From NCBI GenBank assembly GCA_016721605.1, contig JADKHS010000034.1, forward strand, positions 4,715-68,714: DNA of 64,000 nucleotides, in the 5' to 3' direction. This stretch comes from Nitrosomonadales bacterium (GTDB lineage Bacteria > Pseudomonadota > Gammaproteobacteria > Burkholderiales > Gallionellaceae). This document shows positions 7,967 through 17,174 of the stretch, in pieces. Numbering within the stretch: the first letter of the stretch is position 1; each line of letters opens with the position of its first letter. The translations under genes and the position numbers were made by a program. The notes beneath the pieces are model-generated. The model made no database searches. It was not told where the DNA came from and was given only the letters and a program-made list of their open reading frames with translations.

Positions 7967-10932
7967 ATGATGTCGAGCTTACTGAAGGTATTAGGGACGA
8001 TGGCAAATGAAAAAATATTCGCGATACTTTTTGCGCTCATCGCGTTAAATGTCACGATGTTTGAAGCGCACGCAGCGCCGGTGCTCGACAGTTCGTTTGG
8101 AAGCAGCGGCATCGTGCGCATCGGGGTGCCCGCCGGCACGGAATATACGCCATCCGCATCTGCTCTGCAGCGCGACGGCAAGTTGCTACTTGCCGGCTTT
8201 ACGTCGGAACGGCAATCACACGCTTTTGTTCTCCGACTACTTCCAAATGGCGTTCCTGATGCCACGTTCGGCCAAAATGGCGTTGCCTTATTTAATCTGC
8301 CCAATGTTTACGCAGTCCAACAACTCGAGCAGGGTACTGATGGATTCATACTGATAAATGGAGCTAGCCCAAACGGCCTTGTACTGACCGGCTAACAGCG
8401 ACCGGCGTCTTCGACACCAGTTTTGGTATGCAAGGTTTCTTCAGTGCGGAAATAGGCCCGGCGCGCTTCGTGCAACAGCCGGACGGCGATCTATTGATCG
8501 TCTCGGACGCCACACAAGGGTCGCAATTTGCATTGCGACTTACACGCCTTAACCCAGCTGGCGTGCGTGATTCGACCTATGCACCAAACGGCGAAAAGAT
8601 ACTCAGCGGCCTGCCCCCGAATTTGGGATGATCTCAGACGCTCCTATTGTCGCCGAGCCGGATGGCGGGTTTACAGTGATGGCAAAAACGACCCTTAACA
8701 ACAGCGGTGGCACTTATCTGCTGGTTAGCGTGACGGCCGCCAGTACACTCAATTTTGGCTTTGGAAATGGTGGCTTAGTCTCGGGGTACGACGTGGGCAA
8801 TCCCTTCGATGTTCCGGTCACAATGGTGCGCACCAGTAATGGTGGGTTACTTCTGATGGGCGATGCTCCGTCCCAAGCAAGCGGCACAGTCGTGCTGTGG
8901 CGAGTCACTGCTGGCGGTTTAGCCGATACGTCTCTCGGCACTACCGGTCGACTTGAGATTGATAGTGGCAGCTTCCCTAGTTTCACTTTGCGATTGACAG
9001 TATTGAGCGATGGCGGTATCGCATTAGTCAACTCCGTCAACAATGACGGGGCCATCACTGCGCGCGTGCGTCATTTTAATGCCAGCGGAATTCTGGATAG
9101 CGCTTTTGGTACTGCGGGCAGCACGATGATTGCACTTGCCGGCTATAGCAGGTTCGCCGCCATAAGTATCCTGCCAAATGACGCAGGCGGCTTGTTGATA
9201 CCAGCAAGTGTCACTCGGACCCTTACATGCGGCTTCACTTGCTTACCTCGCGGCGAGAATGCTGGCATCGCAAACCTCGATAGAAACGGCCATCTCCAAA
9301 CCAGCTATGGCCGAGGCGATGGCTTCGCTGTCGGTGTCGTGAACATCGCTGAATATAGCAACGACAAAGTTGACGCGATACTGGTTGAAACTTCGGGCAA
9401 AATTGTGCTTGCAGGTAGTTCAGTTGCAGACGCAACCATTGATTATTTGCTTGAACGCCTAACGACAAATGGTTCCCCGACATTGCATTTGGACGAACGG
9501 GCGAGCACCGAGGCAATACATCAGGTTCAAGGGTAAGGTGCGTGCAGCTTCACAAAAAAGCGGGGCGATAACGGTCGTGACCGGAACCGCAGCAGGATCT
9601 TTTGGCCAGGTCGGCACCGTCACGGCATTTCGACTTGACTCTGCCGGAATACTCCTCGCCGGATTCGCCCCCAGTCTCACATCACCGTCATCAGCTAATA
9701 CGGATATTGCATTGGGTGTTCGTCCCGATGGGCACTTGCTTTACGGAACGACAACGAGCGGCGGAACCGCAGTTTTGCAGCAGACAATGCCGGATGGAAC
9801 GCCTGACTTGAATTTTGGCACAAGCGGTAAAATCGAGTTTGCGTTGTCTGCCGGGGAGCAATCGCTTCATGCGGAGTTGGTTTTGCTTGGAGACGGCTCA
9901 GTGGTTTTTGCCGTACTGACAACTCAGAATCTGCGTCTCTACAAGGTAGATTCACATGGGTTGCCAGTAGTTTTGTTTGGGGCGGGCGGTCAGTTTGCCT
10001 ATGCCGCGGATTTTGCCAATGCATTCGCCATTGGAATACCATTTTCTCTGCTCTCACTGAGCGATGGCTCGCTGTTGGCTGGCATTCACAACAGACCATC
10101 CGGTTCATCAATCGAATCACTGATCGTGATTCGGATTTCCAACAATGGCGTACTGATCGGGGCGAATAATTTGTTGGCTGATCAAAGTTCTAACACTTGG
10201 AATTTTGCTGTACTGCCCGATGCCAGTGTAATGATAGCGCGCAGCCGTAGCGATCTTACGACAAGATCGGCAGCGCTATATCGCCTGCTTCCGAATAACA
10301 GCTTTGACACAAGTTTTGGCGTCGATGGGGCGTATCCGCTACCCGGCATGTTGAGCGTTGATGCGCTGGCGCTCGATTCCCCTCGTTTGCTCGTTGCGGG
10401 GCAGGATGCGACGAGTGCCGTTCTGGCTCGCTATAATCTGAGCGGAGCGCTTGTTAGTATGCCCGTCGTTGAGTTCTACAACACCCACCTGGATCATTAT
10501 TTCATCACCGCCGACGCCAATGAGGCTGCGGGCATCGACGGCGGGAGCGCGGGACCCGGCTGGGTTCGCACTGGCAATAGTTTCAAGTCGGGCGGCAGTA
10601 CGCCCGTTTGTCGATTCTACGGCAGTCAAGTCCCCGGCCCCAATTCGCATTTCTATACATTGGCGGGTTTTGAATGTGATGGCCTTAAGCAGCTTCAGGC
10701 CATTACGCCCGCCACGCAGAAGCGCTGGAATTTTGAAAGCCTGGATTTCATTTCGACTCCACCAACCAATGGTATATGTCCGACCGGGACAGTGCCGGTC
10801 TATCGAGCCTATAACAATGGGTTTGCCCGCGGTATCGACAGCAATCATCGCTTTTCTAGTGAGGCGGCCGCCATCCAGGAAGTCGTCACGCGCGGCTGGA
10901 TCAATGAAGGTGTGGCTATGTGTGCTCCCTAA
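7967..10932 (+). pseudogene. Secreted delta-60-repeat protein with C-terminal DUF5648 domain, broken by frameshifts
   Basis: One reading path of nearly 990 residues distributed over frames with joins near 8390, 8630 and 9500-9540. Start ATG at 7967 or 8000 (MANEKIFAILFALIA), giving a signal peptide that ends near AHA. The body is a string of delta-60-type repeats, seen as recurring units with DSSFGSSG, DATFGQNG, DTSFGMQG, LNFGFGNGG, DSAFGTAG, LNFGTSGK and DTSFGVDG, each followed by a 'DGKLLLAGF'-like strand; such repeats build a beta-propeller-like fold. The last 150 residues (VVEFYNTHLDHYFIT, GWVRTGNSF, FYTLAGFECDGL) match DUF5648. Probably extracellular; function unknown. At least three shifts: sequencing error or a true pseudogene. 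Confidence 0.75.
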
Positions 10933-11087
10933 AGCCAGGAAGTTGAATTACGGACTGAGCGTCCAGATACACGTCGCTTAAACGATGTGTCCTAAGGTGC
11001 CATGTTAGGCGGACAACTCATCGTGTGGCATATTGTCGCAGCTAAAGCCGGTGGTTTAAACCTTGTGATTAACAAAGACGAAAGTTT

Positions 11088-11804
11088 ATGAAGAAATCGA
11101 ACTCCTTCGAACTGATTTTGGCATCAGCGATATATATATTGGTGGCCAGCGCAAATGCAACGCCCGTGAACAAACCCCAGGGAGATAACGTTCAGCAACC
11201 CCAAGGGACAAGCATACAAAAGCTGGCCCAAGAAACCGTGATAACAACGGATGGGGAATTAACAAAGCTTGCGGCAAACCATAGTGGTAATTGTAATGCC
11301 GCGCCTGACCCTGCAAAAACGCAATACATTATTGGCTATGGCAGCTTGATGCAAGATGAATCACGTAAACGAACGACGCCCAACGCCCACATTGCTTATC
11401 CCGTTAAGGTCAATGGGTATCAACGTGGTTGGTTTACTAAAGGCAGCGGGGTTGGTTTTAGCACCACTTTTTTGGGGGTCGTACAGAGCAAAGAGAGTGT
11501 GCTGAATGCCGCAATTTATATTATCGATGCAACAGAAATTACCACTATGGATAAACGGGAATTTTCTTATTGTCGATTAGCAGTGGAACCAGAAAACTAT
11601 TCCTTACTTAAGCAAGACACTCCGCTGTCGCCCGGGCAAGCCTGGATATACGTCAATAAACCAGACACCATTGCTACAACGAACAAACGCTATCCCATTG
11701 TTCAATCTTATGTGGATATTTTTTTATCCGGTTGCCTGGAACTGGAACAACGTTTTGAACTAAAAGATTTTGCCAAGCAATGTCTTTTTACCACGAGCAA
11801 TTGA
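11088..11804 (+). CDS. Secreted gamma-glutamylcyclotransferase-like protein with in-frame TGA
   Basis: The N-terminus is a signal peptide (MKKSNSFELILASAIYILVA, then SANA). The core has YIIGYGSLMQDESR, the YGSL substrate-binding signature of the GGCT/AIG2 fold, and DKREFSYCR, where the glutamate is the likely catalytic acid. The TGA at 11802-11804 comes after TTSN. The same frame then continues STQWVNDRIYPRRPFIYQP... for 45 more codons to a TAA at 11940-11942, which reads like genuine protein. TGA sits where a tryptophan codon TGG would give SNWSTQW. So the natural product is probably 284 residues and this copy has a nonsense change, a base-call error or readthrough. Substrate unknown. Confidence 0.75.
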   Translation: MKKSNSFELILASAIYILVASANATPVNKPQGDNVQQPQGTSIQKLAQETVITTDGELTKLAANHSGNCNAAPDPAKTQYIIGYGSLMQDESRKRTTPNAHIAYPVKVNGYQRGWFTKGSGVGFSTTFLGVVQSKESVLNAAIYIIDATEITTMDKREFSYCRLAVEPENYSLLKQDTPLSPGQAWIYVNKPDTIATTNKRYPIVQSYVDIFLSGCLELEQRFELKDFAKQCLFTTSN

Positions 11805-11996
11805 TCAACTCAGTGGGTAAATGATCGCATTTACCCACGGCGTCCTTTTATCTATCAACCAAAAGCCGGGCGAATTGACCAGCTTCTCAAAGAACATCTA
11901 CCACAGTATTTTCAGCATATCCGTATTGAGCAATCGGAATAATCGTGCCAAAATTTTTCTAGTACATTACGAAAAAACCATAAGATGGTTACCCCT

Positions 11997-12791
11997 TTAC
12001 TTTTCAGGTAGCTCACTCTTATTGGCACTCCAGTAGGTGATGGGGCTCCAGAACGACGGCCCTTCGTTACCGATTGGCCCGACGTCGCAATTACCGCAGA
12101 CAGACATTGCTACGCGATTATCTGTCTGCTCCTGCTTAAATTTACGACGTGCTTCGCCGACTAAAATGTCACTGAATTTCTGTGTCATGAGATTGCCCAA
12201 TACACCAGCTTTCGGATGCATACAACAAGGTACCACCGTACCATCGGCATCAACATATAGCTGATTGATTTCACCAAACCAGGGATGTGCATCGAATTCT
12301 TTTGCGTCCGCCACAAATGTACAAGAACCGCGTGGCACCGTGAGCGAGCGCCCGGTCTTATTCTCCTGTGCTTGCGGCAGCTTTCCCCACTTCGACGGCG
12401 GGCGTAAATGCTCGTAGCTTTCTGGCGTGCCATTACCATCGCAACTCACAAACAGCTTGGTGACAACCTCTAACTTAAGCATCTCCTCAAAGTCGTCCCA
12501 ATAAACTTTTTGAGCGTTGGTGCTGATTTCGACGACAGACACCTTCCAGCTCTGCTTAGGAATTTGCGCAACGATCGACGAAAGTTGCTTATGCAACAAA
12601 GGCTCTCCGTAATTAAAAAGACGCAACGAGTGGATACGCTCGACATCCATGTTGCCCAGGCAGCGTGCAAAATCATCTACCGAGATACGATAGATTTCTG
12701 GCTCCAGCGTCGAATTTGGACAGCCTACACATTTTAACTGGCAGCCGTGTACGATATCAAAATGAACGGAGTAGAGGTGCTTCGGGTGCAT
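11997..12791 (-). CDS. Radical SAM protein with SPASM-like C-terminus (internal segment apparently missing)
   Basis: The ATG at 12791 (MHPKHLYSVHFDI) has an AAGGAG site; earlier in-frame start codons lack one. CQLKCVGCP near residue 18 is the C-x3-C-x2-C motif for the radical SAM 4Fe-4S cluster, and FNYGEPLLH is the usual GE-type motif. The C-terminal part (YVDADGTVVPCCMHP, CGNCD) holds SPASM-type cysteines for extra clusters. Relatives that I recall have about 60 more residues between HLRPPSKW and LPQAxEN; here the two blocks nearly touch, in frame. It sits beside an O-antigen-type ABC exporter, so a role in modifying a surface polymer or peptide is possible but unproven. Confidence 0.7.
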   Translation of the reverse strand: MHPKHLYSVHFDIVHGCQLKCVGCPNSTLEPEIYRISVDDFARCLGNMDVERIHSLRLFNYGEPLLHKQLSSIVAQIPKQSWKVSVVEISTNAQKVYWDDFEEMLKLEVVTKLFVSCDGNGTPESYEHLRPPSKWGKLPQAQENKTGRSLTVPRGSCTFVADAKEFDAHPWFGEINQLYVDADGTVVPCCMHPKAGVLGNLMTQKFSDILVGEARRKFKQEQTDNRVAMSVCGNCDVGPIGNEGPSFWSPITYWSANKSELPEK

Positions 12792-13096
12792 ATAACTCCT
12801 TGTAAATATAAAAAACCAATTCAGTGAAGTGGCCAACAGAGACCATTCCCCTCAGTAAGCCATTTTCAGCGCCATCAACGGACGGTTCCGGCGTACAAAT
12901 CAGCGCTGATCATACAAATGCGCTTTCGTACCACACTCGCTGCGTTGCGGCACTAACCAGCATTTTACCGATCAGAAAAATTAATTTCCAAAGCATAAAG
13001 TAACCTGATAAAACAGATATTACACAAATCGTACATGCCAATTGTGGAGCATCTATTATGTAAAAATAACAACCCGCACCATTTCCTCACCCAAGT
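12792..13096. other. Intergenic region
   Basis: 305 bases between the radical SAM gene and the Wzt C-terminal segment. It holds a 12-base palindrome, ATCAGCGCTGAT, near 12899 and otherwise AT-rich sequence; the promoter of the radical SAM gene should lie here. No gene seen. Confidence 0.4.
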
Positions 13097-13471
13097 TCAA
13101 TTGTCCTCCTCTACGGCACTAAAACTGGCTCTTGCAGGTATCCATTCATGCTCTAAACGGCATAAACCATAATCACGGGTTTGTCCAGTAATCCGCACCG
13201 TAGTATTCACCGTATCAAAAAGCCGCAAGCCTTCTGGATCCATGGCATGCGCACGAATAGTATATTTCCCCGGCAATAACTGAAGATTGGAAAGACGAAC
13301 ACAAAAACCAAATTGCGAAGGAGAGACTTTATTTAAAAGATATGTAGTTTCATTTGAATGAGTACCATAAATCGATGTTCCATCAGCCCGGGCCACACCA
13401 AACAAAATTACTGGCGGCCGCCCATCAGGAGAATACGCTACCCCACAAAGGTACAACGTCCCCCATTTCAA
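13097..13471 (-). pseudogene. C-terminal (Wzt_C-like) domain of the polysaccharide ABC exporter ATPase, out of frame
   Basis: The 124-residue stretch (VILFGVARADGTSIYGT, LQLLPGKYTIRAHAMDPEGL, LEHEW) matches the beta-sandwich carbohydrate-binding domain at the end of Wzt proteins, which recognises the O-antigen chain before export. It lies directly after the ATPase on the same strand. Between them, one shift in the A run of the YHEEK codons opens a path (NSKAAHGKCGAVERIYQIRKL...) linking both parts, and a second shift near 13460 is needed. I read it as the rest of the same gene. Confidence 0.65.
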
Positions 13472-13566
13472 CCACAGTAATTACTGCACCCAAATCATTT
13501 TCCAACCACAGCTTGCGAATTTGGTATATCCGCTCGACTGCACCGCACTTTCCATGCGCAGCTTTA

Positions 13567-14307
13567 CTATTTTTCTTCGTGGTAGGTCAAATATTCTCGT
13601 GTTACATCGAAGCTATTGCCATACATATGCATCTGCCCATCATGAATCCATACCGCTTTCTGGCACAGGGTCTGGATGTGAAACATACTGTGCGAGCACA
13701 GCAGCAGTGTCCCACCTTGGCTCAGATAACCTTCGATCCAGCGAATGCATTTTTTTTGGAACGATTCATCACCCACAGCCAGCACTTCGTCAGTAATCAA
13801 AATATCCGGCTGCATGGCGGTTGCCACGGCAAAACCCAGTCGAACCACCATGCCAGACGAATAATGCTTAATCGGTTCTGCAATATGGGAGCCGATATCA
13901 GCAAATTCGATTATAGAATCCAGCTTGCTATCAATTTCTGCATTGCTCATACCCATCAACGCGGCCGCCAAATGGATATTTTCCAGACCACTATATTCGG
14001 GGTGAAAACCGCTGCCCAACTCCAATAACGCGCCAATTCGTCCATTGACCACCACTCGACCGGTGGAAGGCTTGACTACCCCGGCGATGATTTTCAAAAG
14101 CGTGGATTTACCCGCACCATTTTCACCGATTAAGCCAAGCGATTCTCCTGCTTTCAGCTCCAGATTAACCCCCTGCAGCGCGCAGAAACTCGGCGTTTCA
14201 CCGCGCTTAAAGAGTAAAGCAGCAATCGTACGCAACCGATTACTACCCGTGGCTACGCTAGGATAACTCTTGCCGATATTACTTAGGCTGATAAGAGGTA
14301 TTTGCAC
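13567..14307 (-). CDS. ABC transporter ATP-binding protein for polysaccharide export (Wzt-type)
   Basis: Energises export of O-antigen-like polysaccharide across the inner membrane with the permease encoded next to it. GTG start at 14307 (MQIPLISLSNIGKSYP). Walker A is GENGAGKST near residue 61, signature HYSSGMVVRLGFAVA, Walker B DILITDEVLAVGD, H-loop CSHS. IGALLELGSGFHPE is characteristic of the Wzt/TagH subfamily. The frame stops after YHEEK, but the C-terminal substrate domain follows out of frame at 13097-13471, so the intact protein is probably about 400 residues long. Confidence 0.88.
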   Translation of the reverse strand: MQIPLISLSNIGKSYPSVATGSNRLRTIAALLFKRGETPSFCALQGVNLELKAGESLGLIGENGAGKSTLLKIIAGVVKPSTGRVVVNGRIGALLELGSGFHPEYSGLENIHLAAALMGMSNAEIDSKLDSIIEFADIGSHIAEPIKHYSSGMVVRLGFAVATAMQPDILITDEVLAVGDESFQKKCIRWIEGYLSQGGTLLLCSHSMFHIQTLCQKAVWIHDGQMHMYGNSFDVTREYLTYHEEK

Positions 14308-14383
14308 AATATCCGTGTCTGTTACAAATTAGAAGGAGGTACAATTTGAAGAAATATGGCCATGTTACCTATTCATTCACGCA

Positions 14384-15173
14384 CTAAATAAAATCCTCAA
14401 AATAAGGTGATAAACGATTAAAGAACCAGCGCCCAGCCCAAAAAATCAACAAACTGCCAGCCAGCATCACCATATCTTGCCAGCCAATCTGGCTATTACC
14501 AGTCATCAATAACCCGCGAATTCTGGCAAAAAAAAAGATAGTGGATTCAATGCAATGACCTGCTGTATCTGTTGCGGCACCAAACTGGCCGGATAAAGAA
14601 CGGGGTGGCGTAGAACCAAATCATGAATAGCGGCGTCAGAAAATGCTCAACATCCTTGAGCAGCACTTGCAAAGCAGCAAGTATCAACGCCAAGCCACTA
14701 GTGCATAATAGTTGCACACAAAATAGCAACAACACCAATGGCAGAGATGAAAAGTACAGATCATTGCCGGTGAGCGCAAGCACCGCAATCACTAATAAAA
14801 AACCGACTACATGGACGGCATAAGTGGAAAGGACCGCACCATACACCAGCAACTCATGCGGGAAGGCGACTTTCTTGATAAGACCTCCGCCATTCTGCAC
14901 TGCCAACGCGCCACGTTGCGCACCTTCCTGAAAGCACAACCATGGCCATAGCCCTACCGCAACAAACAAAATAAAACTGTGGTTTTCCAGTTCAGGAAAC
15001 TTTACCTTGAAAATAGCCGTGAATACCACTGCATACACTGCCAATAACGCCAGTGGGTGTAGTAGTGCCCAAAAAATTCCACTGACACTGCCTACATAAC
15101 GGCTTTTAATCTCTCGCGATAGAAAATTAAGCAGCAGCCAGCGGTACGGCCACAAATTTTTTGGTTTGTCCAA
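14384..15173 (-). CDS. ABC transporter permease for polysaccharide export (Wzm-type), frameshifted
   Basis: ABC-2-type membrane protein forming the export channel with the Wzt-type ATPase. From 15173 the frame gives NLWPYRWLLLNFLSREIKSR followed by hydrophobic helices and FLTPLFMIWFYATP. It then leaves frame near 14620. An alternative frame continues PVLYPASLVPQQIQQVIALNP, and after a second shift in a T9 run it gives FFFARIRGLLMTGNSQIG down to SPYFEDFI and a stop at 14384. With both shifts repaired the protein is about 263 residues, normal for Wzm. The start is odd: only TTG is available and the upstream isomerase frame overlaps it by 80 bases, so the junction may have lost sequence. Confidence 0.78.
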
Positions 15174-16042
15174 AACTGATTGACCGCCTCTTCATTTAAT
15201 TTCAATGACGGATCGGTCAGTATCCCACCGACAAGCGTTTTGCGGTATTCATTTAAATGCTTCTCGCGCTCCCCCTGTATGATTTTCTCCTTCACCTCTT
15301 CAAATGAACGTACCAGCTTCGGTTTCTTTTCATTAAGCTGAATAATGTGAAAACCAAAGATTGTCTTCACCGGTTCGCTGATATCGCCTGGAGCACTGAT
15401 GGCAAAAGCTGCATCAGAAAATGGCTTGACCATTTTTCCTTCTTCAAAAAAACCAAGGTCACCTTTGTTCCCTTTAACACTCGGATCATCTGAATATTCC
15501 AGCGCTAACTCTTCAAATTTTTTACCACCAACCGCCTGCTCACGGACTTGCTTGATGCGCTGTAACGCTTCTTCCGGCGTGCGGGTTTTAGTGTCCACCA
15601 GGATATGGGAAGCATGTACTTTCGTAGGCACGGTATATTTTTCGATATCAACCTGATACAACTCGCGGGCACGCGCGTCAAAGTTGGGTATCTTAATTTC
15701 CTTAGTGATCCGACTGATTTGTTCCTGCGCCAGCAATTTATCAGCTGCCATTTCTATCTGTTTACCCATCAGAGGTTCGCGATCAATTCCTACACTACGC
15801 GCTTGTACTGCCAATGTCTTATTAATCAGCATGCTCTCCAGTAATTTGGCAATACGAGCCTTACTTGCCAATACTTCCGCGCGATGCTCCAGTGGAATAC
15901 GCAGTAAATCCGCCTCAAAGTCCAAGCTCGTAATTCTGACCTTGTCGGATTCGATTAAAATTTGCTCCGCACTTACAGCTGGAGCGGTAGAACAAACCAT
16001 CACGACGAGCACCGTTAACTGCTTTAACAACATACGACCCAT
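15092..16042 (-). CDS. PpiC-type (parvulin) peptidyl-prolyl isomerase, exported
   Basis: Periplasmic or membrane-anchored folding factor. ATG at 16042 (MGRMLLKQLTVLVVMV) has GAGGT upstream and gives a signal peptide ending near VSA. A SurA/PrsA-like N-terminal chaperone region precedes the parvulin domain: KVHASHILVDTKTRTPEEA, GGDLGFF-type motif seen as GNKGDLGFFEEGKMV, and IFGFHIIQLNEKKP. Organisation resembles the EpsD-family isomerases of exopolysaccharide loci. The natural end is probably near FWTNQK around 15160; the last 25 residues overlap the permease frame and look unrelated, so the 3' end may be misassembled or frameshifted. Confidence 0.75.
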   Translation of the reverse strand: MGRMLLKQLTVLVVMVCSTAPAVSAEQILIESDKVRITSLDFEADLLRIPLEHRAEVLASKARIAKLLESMLINKTLAVQARSVGIDREPLMGKQIEMAADKLLAQEQISRITKEIKIPNFDARARELYQVDIEKYTVPTKVHASHILVDTKTRTPEEALQRIKQVREQAVGGKKFEELALEYSDDPSVKGNKGDLGFFEEGKMVKPFSDAAFAISAPGDISEPVKTIFGFHIIQLNEKKPKLVRSFEEVKEKIIQGEREKHLNEYRKTLVGGILTDPSLKLNEEAVNQFWTNQKICGRTAGCCLIFYRERLKAVM

Positions 16043-16064
16043 TATTCTCAACCTCGTGGTAAAT

Positions 16065-16104
16065 TCAAAAAAATAAAAAACTCCTCCATCTTAAGATGGA
16101 GGAG
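16065..16104 (-). terminator. Intrinsic terminator for the gene at 16140
   Basis: CTCCTCCATCTT/AAGATGGAGGAG is a perfect 24-base palindrome at 16081-16104. On the minus strand it is followed by TTTTTTATTTTTTT. It ends transcription of the secreted-protein gene before the isomerase gene. Confidence 0.85.
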
Positions 16105-16139
16105 GGGAGAACACAAATACATTCAGACCTAGCAGTAAC

Positions 16140-16790
16140 CTACCACAGAGGTAAAAATATTTGTGTAGGCTTGCCTGCCTGTATTACCTTAAGGTACGCC
16201 ATGTAACCCACCGCTTCAGCCTTTAGGTTATGAGGAATATTATTCCTTGTTTCAAAAGCATAATTCCATGTTCTAATATCTGTAAGGGGTGATAATGATG
16301 TCGGCGGAGTTGTTCTCGTACCTACCCCTCCTCCTCCTCCTCCGCCTGGATCTGCAGGCGTAACTATAATTTCTTTTGCAGCAGTGTTACCTTTGCCAAT
16401 ACTATTGATGCCAGCAACTGAATAAGTAGTGGTGCTTGTTGGGCTAACAGTACGACTACCACCTGTAAAGGTACTTCCAGTCCATTCATAAGAAGTGGCC
16501 GCAGGGCTGCAACTTACAATCAACGTGGAAGTCCCACCTGCGCTGATTGTAGAAGGTGAGGCTGTCAGTGTGCATGATGGCGCTTCTGTAGGAGTTTGTC
16601 CTGTGTCAGAACTACAAGTTACTCGTTCAGATCTGCTGCTGGCATCCGCACCATAGCCGGTATAAGAAGGACATGAATTTCCCGTGACTCCGGTCAAAAT
16701 TACCGTACCAGCCAAAACCGAACCTGAATTAACCATCATAAAAGTCAAAACAACAGATGCAACCTTTGTATTTATTAATTTAAAATTCAT
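16140..16790 (-). CDS. Secreted protein with Ig/PKD-like domain and glycine linker, unknown function
   Basis: No confident family. The ATG at 16790 (MNFKLINTKVASVVLTFMMV) has a GGAGGT site eight bases upstream and opens a signal peptide cleaved near VLA. Then comes a short Cys/Ser/Tyr-rich region (GNSCPSYTGYGADA), a serine/threonine-rich beta domain (CTLTASPSTISAGGTSTL to TYSVAGINSIG) resembling bacterial Ig-like/PKD folds, a Gly7 linker, and a C-terminal block (DIRTWNYAFETRNNIPHN ... IFLPLW). It stands alone with its own terminator. Likely extracellular or surface-bound, perhaps a type II secretion substrate; that is a guess. Confidence 0.65.
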   Translation of the reverse strand: MNFKLINTKVASVVLTFMMVNSGSVLAGTVILTGVTGNSCPSYTGYGADASSRSERVTCSSDTGQTPTEAPSCTLTASPSTISAGGTSTLIVSCSPAATSYEWTGSTFTGGSRTVSPTSTTTYSVAGINSIGKGNTAAKEIIVTPADPGGGGGGGVGTRTTPPTSLSPLTDIRTWNYAFETRNNIPHNLKAEAVGYMAYLKVIQAGKPTQIFLPLW

Positions 16791-17174
16791 GCTAACCTCC
16801 AATAATATAGAGTTTAATTACCCATTCGCGGAATCGCGCTTACATAAAAGCGAAGAGTGGTATACAACACAACGTAAAAACATAACAGATTTTCAATTCA
16901 AAAAACTTCATTTCAAATCAGACACCCTAGCTGATAGACACAATATAGGCATTAACATTTAGTAGCAAATCTATTCTGCTGGATGGTAATAATATGGGAA
17001 TGAATGGTGATTTTTAGCAAAAATTCGCATGGATACTTTTAAGTTTAAATACATAATTATTTTTAATGAAAAACGGGAGCAGAATTTCTTCGCACTCCCG
17101 TTTTAACCAACACGCATAACCACTCATATTGCGGGTCTTAGTAAAGACAGCTAACTAGTCAAGGTTATTAGTCA
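16791..17174. other. Intergenic region upstream of the secreted protein gene
   Basis: 384 bases, very AT-rich. It contains the terminator of the upstream surface-protein gene (17062-17104) and must hold the promoter of the gene at 16790; TATATTAT near 16805 is a possible -10. No other gene seen. Confidence 0.45.
17062..17104 (-). terminator. Intrinsic terminator for the surface-protein gene
   Basis: AAAACGGGAG (17070-17079) pairs with CTCCCGTTTT (17095-17104). On the minus strand the stem is followed by TTTTCATTAAAAA. It lies 70 bases beyond the restored stop codon of the gene. Confidence 0.75.

Noticed and set aside
11802..11804. TGA read as tryptophan or selenocysteine by the organism
   Set aside because: TGA is a normal stop in intact genes here (cusA, pyk) and no SECIS-like hairpin is evident after the codon, so genome-wide recoding is not supported.
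13354..14028. 224-residue plus-strand open frame over the Wzt ATPase
   Set aside because: Antisense to clear Walker A/B and signature motifs on the minus strand.
14331..14382. AAGGAGGT followed by a TTG on the plus strand
   Set aside because: Looks like a ribosome binding site, but the frame ends after a dozen codons and lies at the 3' end of minus-strand wzm.
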